A stretch of 8,800 nt of DNA from Ruminococcaceae bacterium UBA3710 (GTDB lineage: Bacteria > Bacillota > Clostridia > Oscillospirales > Acutalibacteraceae). Below, in pieces: positions 5,706-8,800 of this stretch (its first letter is position 1; each line of letters starts with the position of its first letter). The stretch lies in contig DFHZ01000171.1 in the NCBI GenBank assembly GCA_002371985.1, positions 1-8,800 of the forward strand. Direction: 5' to 3'. The notes beneath the pieces are model-generated. The model saw nothing but the letters and a program-made list of their open reading frames with translations. It was not told the DNA's origin and made no database searches. The position numbers and the translations under genes are program-made.

Positions 5706-5957
5706 ATGAAAGATATAAGGAGCAGAGCAATAGCCTTCGGCAATTATATTGTTGATACCGGGGCTACTGTAAGGTCTACAGCGAAAGTTTTCAAAATTTC
5801 TAAGTCAACGGTACATAAAGATGTTACTGAAAGGCTTATTAAGGATAACCCTATTTTATACCGTGATGTTAAATTAGTTCTTGAAAAAAATAAGCAAGAA
5901 CGCCATATCAGAGGCGGACTTGCAACAAAACAAAAATATAAAGGAATAAAATTATAG
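5706..5957 (+). CDS. spoIIID: Sporulation transcription regulator SpoIIID
   Basis: SpoIIID is a small mother-cell DNA-binding protein that activates or represses many sigma-E-dependent genes. In B. subtilis it activates sigK. The 83-residue protein matches the usual length of 80-95. A helix-turn-helix spans about residues 21-42 (TVRSTAKVFKISKSTVHKDV followed by TERL). The conserved basic C-terminal segment ERHIRGGLATKQKYK (65-79), which gives extra DNA contacts, is complete. The expression signals are a sigma-E-type promoter and a near-consensus ribosome binding site. A flavoprotein gene begins 14 bases downstream with no terminator between, so the two are probably co-transcribed. No terminator separates it from the upstream ABC gene either, so some vegetative read-through could occur. 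Confidence 0.95.
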   Translation: MKDIRSRAIAFGNYIVDTGATVRSTAKVFKISKSTVHKDVTERLIKDNPILYRDVKLVLEKNKQERHIRGGLATKQKYKGIKL

Positions 5958-5971
5958 TTAAAGGTGATATT

Positions 5972-6589
5972 ATGGATGTTTTAATAATTAACGGCAGCCC
6001 TCATGAATCGGGCAACACTCGAATTGCAATCGAAGAAACAATAAAAGTTTTTAAAGAAAATGATGTAAATGTTCATTTAATCAACATCGGTCCAAAGCCA
6101 ATCAGAGGCTGTATCTCGTGTAATTCGTGTGCTAAAACAGGAAAATGTGTGTTTGACGATGCCGTAAATGAAGCGGCAGAAATTTTTAAGAATTGCAACG
6201 GTTTAATTGTTGCTACCCCTGTTTACTTTGCATCTGCCAACGGTAGTTTGGTTTCATTTCTTGACAGATTGTTCTATTCAAGCAACTTCAGTAAAACTAT
6301 GAAAGTAGGTGCCTCTATTGCCGTGGCAAGGCGAGGAGGAATTTCCGCCACTTTCGATGAACTCAATAAATATTTTACAATTTCGGGAATGCCGATAGCA
6401 TCAAGTAATTATTGGAACGGAGTTCACGGAAGAGCACCGGGCGAAGCCACAGAAGATGAGGAAGGATTGCAAACAATGAGGACTATTGCAAATAATATGG
6501 TATTCCTTATGAAATCAATAGAACTCGGTATTCAAAAATACGGTTTACCCAAAGCAGAAGAAAAAACTTTTACGAATTTTGTAAGATAG
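5972..6589 (+). CDS. Flavodoxin-fold NAD(P)H-dependent FMN reductase family protein with iron-sulfur-type cysteine motif
   Basis: This is a cytoplasmic flavoprotein, probably an FMN-binding electron-transfer protein or oxidoreductase; the substrate is unknown. The 205-residue protein starts with the FMN-phosphate loop NGSPHESGNT (7-16) after a first beta strand. C47-x2-C50-x2-C53-x5-C59 follows in GCISCNSCAKTGKC, the compact spacing known to hold a 4Fe-4S cluster in iron-sulfur flavoproteins (Isf). ATPVYFASANGSLVSFLDR (81-99) is the second flavin-contact region typical of the NADPH-dependent FMN reductase family. The ribosome binding site AGGTGAT precedes ATG 5972. It lies 14 bases behind spoIIID, probably in the same sigma-E unit, and ends at a strong terminator. 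Many homologues are annotated simply as flavodoxin family or NAD(P)H oxidoreductase. Cluster content is inference. Confidence 0.85.
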   Translation: MDVLIINGSPHESGNTRIAIEETIKVFKENDVNVHLINIGPKPIRGCISCNSCAKTGKCVFDDAVNEAAEIFKNCNGLIVATPVYFASANGSLVSFLDRLFYSSNFSKTMKVGASIAVARRGGISATFDELNKYFTISGMPIASSNYWNGVHGRAPGEATEDEEGLQTMRTIANNMVFLMKSIELGIQKYGLPKAEEKTFTNFVR

Positions 6590-6627
6590 AAAAATGCTAC
6601 TATCAAATTGATAGTAGCATTTTTATT
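6590..6627. terminator. Bidirectional intrinsic terminator
   Basis: The 15-bp inverted repeat 6590-6604 / 6610-6624 has loop AAATT. Its core ATGCTACTATC/GATAGTAGCAT is flanked by A5 on the left and T5 on the right. It can end both the spoIIID-flavoprotein transcript (+) and the ATPase-lipoprotein transcript (-), whose genes converge here. Confidence 0.9.
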
Positions 6628-6630
6628 TAT

Positions 6631-7014
6631 CTATGGATTACACCTGAGACACGGTTCGTATCCGGCATTTATCAATTCTTCCCTTGAATTTGTAATGTAT
6701 AAATTCTTTTCCTTGATGATTTTTGCAGAACCGCAAGTAGATTTATGAAATTTATGCGTGTTTGTATTTGCGTAATAGGTGCCGTCAAAAGAATCTGCTT
6801 TTGCTTCTGCACTACCAGTAGAACTATATGTTTGAATTTCTGATGCAGCCTTATTTTTTTGCGGGACTTCAACATAATCGTCAAGACTGTCTTCTTGTGG
6901 CTCGGAAACCGTTATTTTTGACTGATTGTTATTTTCATTATACGGTTTAATACTGCCACAAGCCGAAAGAAAAAGCATTAAGAATACTAAAATTAAACAA
7001 AGTAATCTTTTCAT
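6631..7014 (-). CDS. Small lipoprotein with Ada-like Cys/His metal-binding C-terminal domain
   Basis: The function is unknown. The 127-residue protein has a lipoprotein signal peptide: MKR, a hydrophobic stretch to residue 16, then lipobox LSAC with the lipidated cysteine at C19. It should therefore be anchored outside the cytoplasmic membrane. Residues 20-75 are a polar, low-complexity linker rich in Asn, Ser, Glu and Lys. The C-terminal domain (about 77-127) has TYYANTNTHKFHKSTC, an NSREELINAGYEPC segment and CLRC. H90, C94, C122 and C125 are likely zinc ligands, a pattern seen at the C-termini of some secreted nucleases and in Ada-like zinc domains. ATG overlaps the ATPase stop as ATGA, with AGGAA 6 bases upstream, so translation is probably coupled. 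The final residue lies just before the shared terminator. Confidence 0.8.
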   Translation of the reverse strand: MKRLLCLILVFLMLFLSACGSIKPYNENNNQSKITVSEPQEDSLDDYVEVPQKNKAASEIQTYSSTGSAEAKADSFDGTYYANTNTHKFHKSTCGSAKIIKEKNLYITNSREELINAGYEPCLRCNP

Positions 7015-8800
7015 ATTCTTTTCCTGTTCAGAATGTTTTTCAAAAGTTTTAGGAATTCACAGAAAACAATAACTGAAAGCGATAATAAAACTGAAATAAA
7101 TAGATTTTTTGTACTCAGTATTGTTAATCCAAATACCAATCCTGCCGGAGTGAGTTCAAGGAATAATATTATAAATATTGTAAGTATAGACGAAATAAAC
7201 AGAAAATCATTTATTCCCAATTTTTGACTGAAAATACTTGACTTCGAACGCAGGTTAAATGCGTGGAGTATCTCGGTCAAACCAAGTGTTGAAAAAGCCA
7301 TAGTCATAGCAATAGAATAATCTTTGGAATTATATCCTATAACAAAGGCAAATATAGTTATCATTGCTATATAGATTGATTGCAGAGTTATATCGATAAG
7401 GGAACTGCTTTCAAAGAGTTTACCGCCGAGTGCCGACGGATGTTTTGTCATAACAGAATCTTCTGCTTTTGCAGTAGCAATAGCAATAACAGGGGCACAA
7501 TCAGTAAGAAGATTTATCCAAAGTAATTGCACGGCAGAAATTGGCGGTTTTTTGTAAATAATTAAGGAAATAAGATAAAACAAAATTTCCGCAATATTGC
7601 AGGAAAGCAAATATAAAACCGATTTTTGTATATTTGCAAATAATCCGCGGCTTTCTTTAATTGCATTTACTATTGAATCAAAATAACTGTTTTTGATAAT
7701 TATATCGGCATTTGCTCGTATTACATCTGTTCCGAGTTTTCCCATTGCACAACCTATATCGGCATTATTAAGTGCTTGAATATCTTTGAAATCATCGCCG
7801 GTTATAGTAACTACTTCGCCTAAAGACTGAAAAGCCGAGATAATTCTTAATTTATCGTCAGGTGTTACTCTGGCAAAAACAGCATATTTTTCTATGTTTT
7901 CCTTTAATTCTTCGTCAGACATTTCTGCAAGTTCTGTACCTGAAATTGCCTCAAAATTGTCTTTTAGAATACCGGCTCTTCTTGCAACTGCTTTTGCGGT
8001 TGATAAATTATCTCCGGTAATCATAATTGTTTTAATTCCGGCTAAATCATTCATTTTGATAGCGTCAATAGTCGGAACTCTTAACGGGTCATTTAGTCCG
8101 ATAAGTCCGACAAAAGTTAAATCTTTTTCAATTTCGTCGGGAGACGGGTTAGAGGGAATAGCATCAAGGGGTTTAATGGCAATGCAAACAACTCTGAGGG
8201 CATCCTGAGCAAACTGTTCATTTGTTTTAAGAACAGTTTCAGAATCTATATTAGTGAACTTATCTGCCAAACTCTCTGTTGCACCCTTTATAATAGCATA
8301 GGGTTTACCGCCAATAAGGTTGATACTCGTAGTCGTTTTTCTTGCCGAGTCAAAAGGAATCATTTCAACTCTCGGATACAAATTATCTAATTGTTCGGCG
8401 GTAATATCACAATGCTCAACACATGCTTTTTTAATAGATGTTTCGGTCGCATCATTTTCAAGAGTTGAACAACTTGAAGCAAGTCGCAAAATTGTCATTG
8501 CTTTTTCGTCGAGTTTAGTATTGGTTACATCAATTATATTCTCGCCATCATAAAGTTTATCAAGATACATACTGTTTTTTGTGATTATACCTGTTTTATC
8601 GGCACAAATAACTGTTGTTTTTCCTAAAACTTCGAGGGCACTGACCTTTTTAATTATTATATCGTCCCTTATAATTCTTTCAATTCCTAAAGCAACTGCT
8701 ATCGTTGATATAGCAGGAAGACCTTCGGGAATGGCTGAAACCGCAAGGCACATAGAATTAAGTAACGCAGTAGCAGTCGTAGAAGCGAAACCCTGATTTC
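7011..8800 (-). CDS. Cation-transporting P-type ATPase (P2A, Ca2+-type), N-terminus outside window, atypical catalytic motifs
   Basis: This membrane pump family uses ATP to export or sequester cations. About 596 residues are present; the actuator domain and first helices lie beyond the window. The ATG at 8753 is internal, since the frame continues to the edge. Counting from that Met: M4 has IPEGLP (8-13), the phosphorylated aspartate is D52 in DKTGI, nucleotide-domain motifs are FDSARK (134-139) and KGATE (156-160), then DPLR (222-225), ITGDN (245-249), K301 in DDKLR, and TGDDFKD (318-324). M5 has CNIAE (385-389) and M6 has NLLTD (414-418); four more hydrophobic segments follow. Ion-site residues match Ca2+ pumps. 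DKTGT, DPPR and TGDGxNDxP are each altered, so normal catalysis is uncertain. No stop or frameshift is present. It overlaps the lipoprotein gene by 4 bases. Confidence 0.92.
   Translation of the reverse strand, partial: NQGFASTTATALLNSMCLAVSAIPEGLPAISTIAVALGIERIIRDDIIIKKVSALEVLGKTTVICADKTGIITKNSMYLDKLYDGENIIDVTNTKLDEKAMTILRLASSCSTLENDATETSIKKACVEHCDITAEQLDNLYPRVEMIPFDSARKTTTSINLIGGKPYAIIKGATESLADKFTNIDSETVLKTNEQFAQDALRVVCIAIKPLDAIPSNPSPDEIEKDLTFVGLIGLNDPLRVPTIDAIKMNDLAGIKTIMITGDNLSTAKAVARRAGILKDNFEAISGTELAEMSDEELKENIEKYAVFARVTPDDKLRIISAFQSLGEVVTITGDDFKDIQALNNADIGCAMGKLGTDVIRANADIIIKNSYFDSIVNAIKESRGLFANIQKSVLYLLSCNIAEILFYLISLIIYKKPPISAVQLLWINLLTDCAPVIAIATAKAEDSVMTKHPSALGGKLFESSSLIDITLQSIYIAMITIFAFVIGYNSKDYSIAMTMAFSTLGLTEILHAFNLRSKSSIFSQKLGINDFLFISSILTIFIILFLELTPAGLVFGLTILSTKNLFISVLLSLSVIVFCEFLKLLKNILNRKRI

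Noticed and set aside
7894..8208. 104-codon open frame on the plus strand within the ATPase gene
   Set aside because: It is antisense to conserved ATPase motifs, with Ser/Ile/Leu-rich sequence typical of a reverse-strand shadow.

Overview
The window comes from an endospore-forming, low-GC Bacillota, most likely a Clostridia-type anaerobe. The evidence is three sporulation genes (spoVAD, sigK, spoIIID), A/T-rich intergenic DNA, AGGAGG-type ribosome binding sites and textbook sigma-A promoters. The genus cannot be told from the sequence. No rRNA, tRNA, CRISPR array, insertion sequence or phage gene was seen. Genes are tightly packed and no stretch of 300 bases lacks a gene.

Layout. (1) 2-532 (+): the C-terminal half of spoVAD (spore Ca-dipicolinate uptake), cut by the window edge. 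(2) 529-1812 (-): mtaB, which makes ms2t6A37 on tRNA; its stop codon overlaps the spoVAD stop. (3) 1931-2860 (+): cysK, divergent from mtaB with back-to-back sigma-A promoters. (4) 2864-3538 (-): trmO, which makes m6t6A37 on tRNA. (5) 3591-4271 (-): sigK with an intact pro-sequence and no skin-type interruption. (6) 4377-5645 (+): a Wzt/TagH-type ABC ATPase without an adjacent permease, divergent from sigK. (7) 5706-5957 (+): spoIIID behind a very good sigma-E-type promoter. (8) 5972-6589 (+): a flavoprotein with a compact four-cysteine motif like that of iron-sulfur flavoproteins, 14 bases behind spoIIID. (9) A bidirectional terminator at 6590-6627. (10) 6631-7014 (-): a small lipoprotein with a Cys/His metal-binding-like tail, translationally coupled (ATGA overlap) to (11) 7011-8800 (-): the C-terminal two thirds of a P2A (Ca2+-type) P-type ATPase, cut by the window edge.

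How it fits together. Sigma-E should turn on spoIIID and the downstream flavoprotein. SpoIIID and sigma-E would then turn on sigK, and a SpoIIID-like box lies just upstream of the candidate sigK promoter. That box also lies between the -35 and -10 of the divergent ABC ATPase promoter, so one site could activate sigK and repress the ABC gene. MtaB and TrmO both modify the same base, t6A37 of tRNA, and cysK between them makes cysteine, a cellular sulfur source.

The most unusual item is the P-type ATPase. Its ion-binding residues in M4, M5 and M6 look intact, but several near-invariant positions of the catalytic domain are changed (DKTGT to DKTGI, DPPR to DPLR, TGDGxNDxP to TGDDFKDIQ), with no stop or frameshift.
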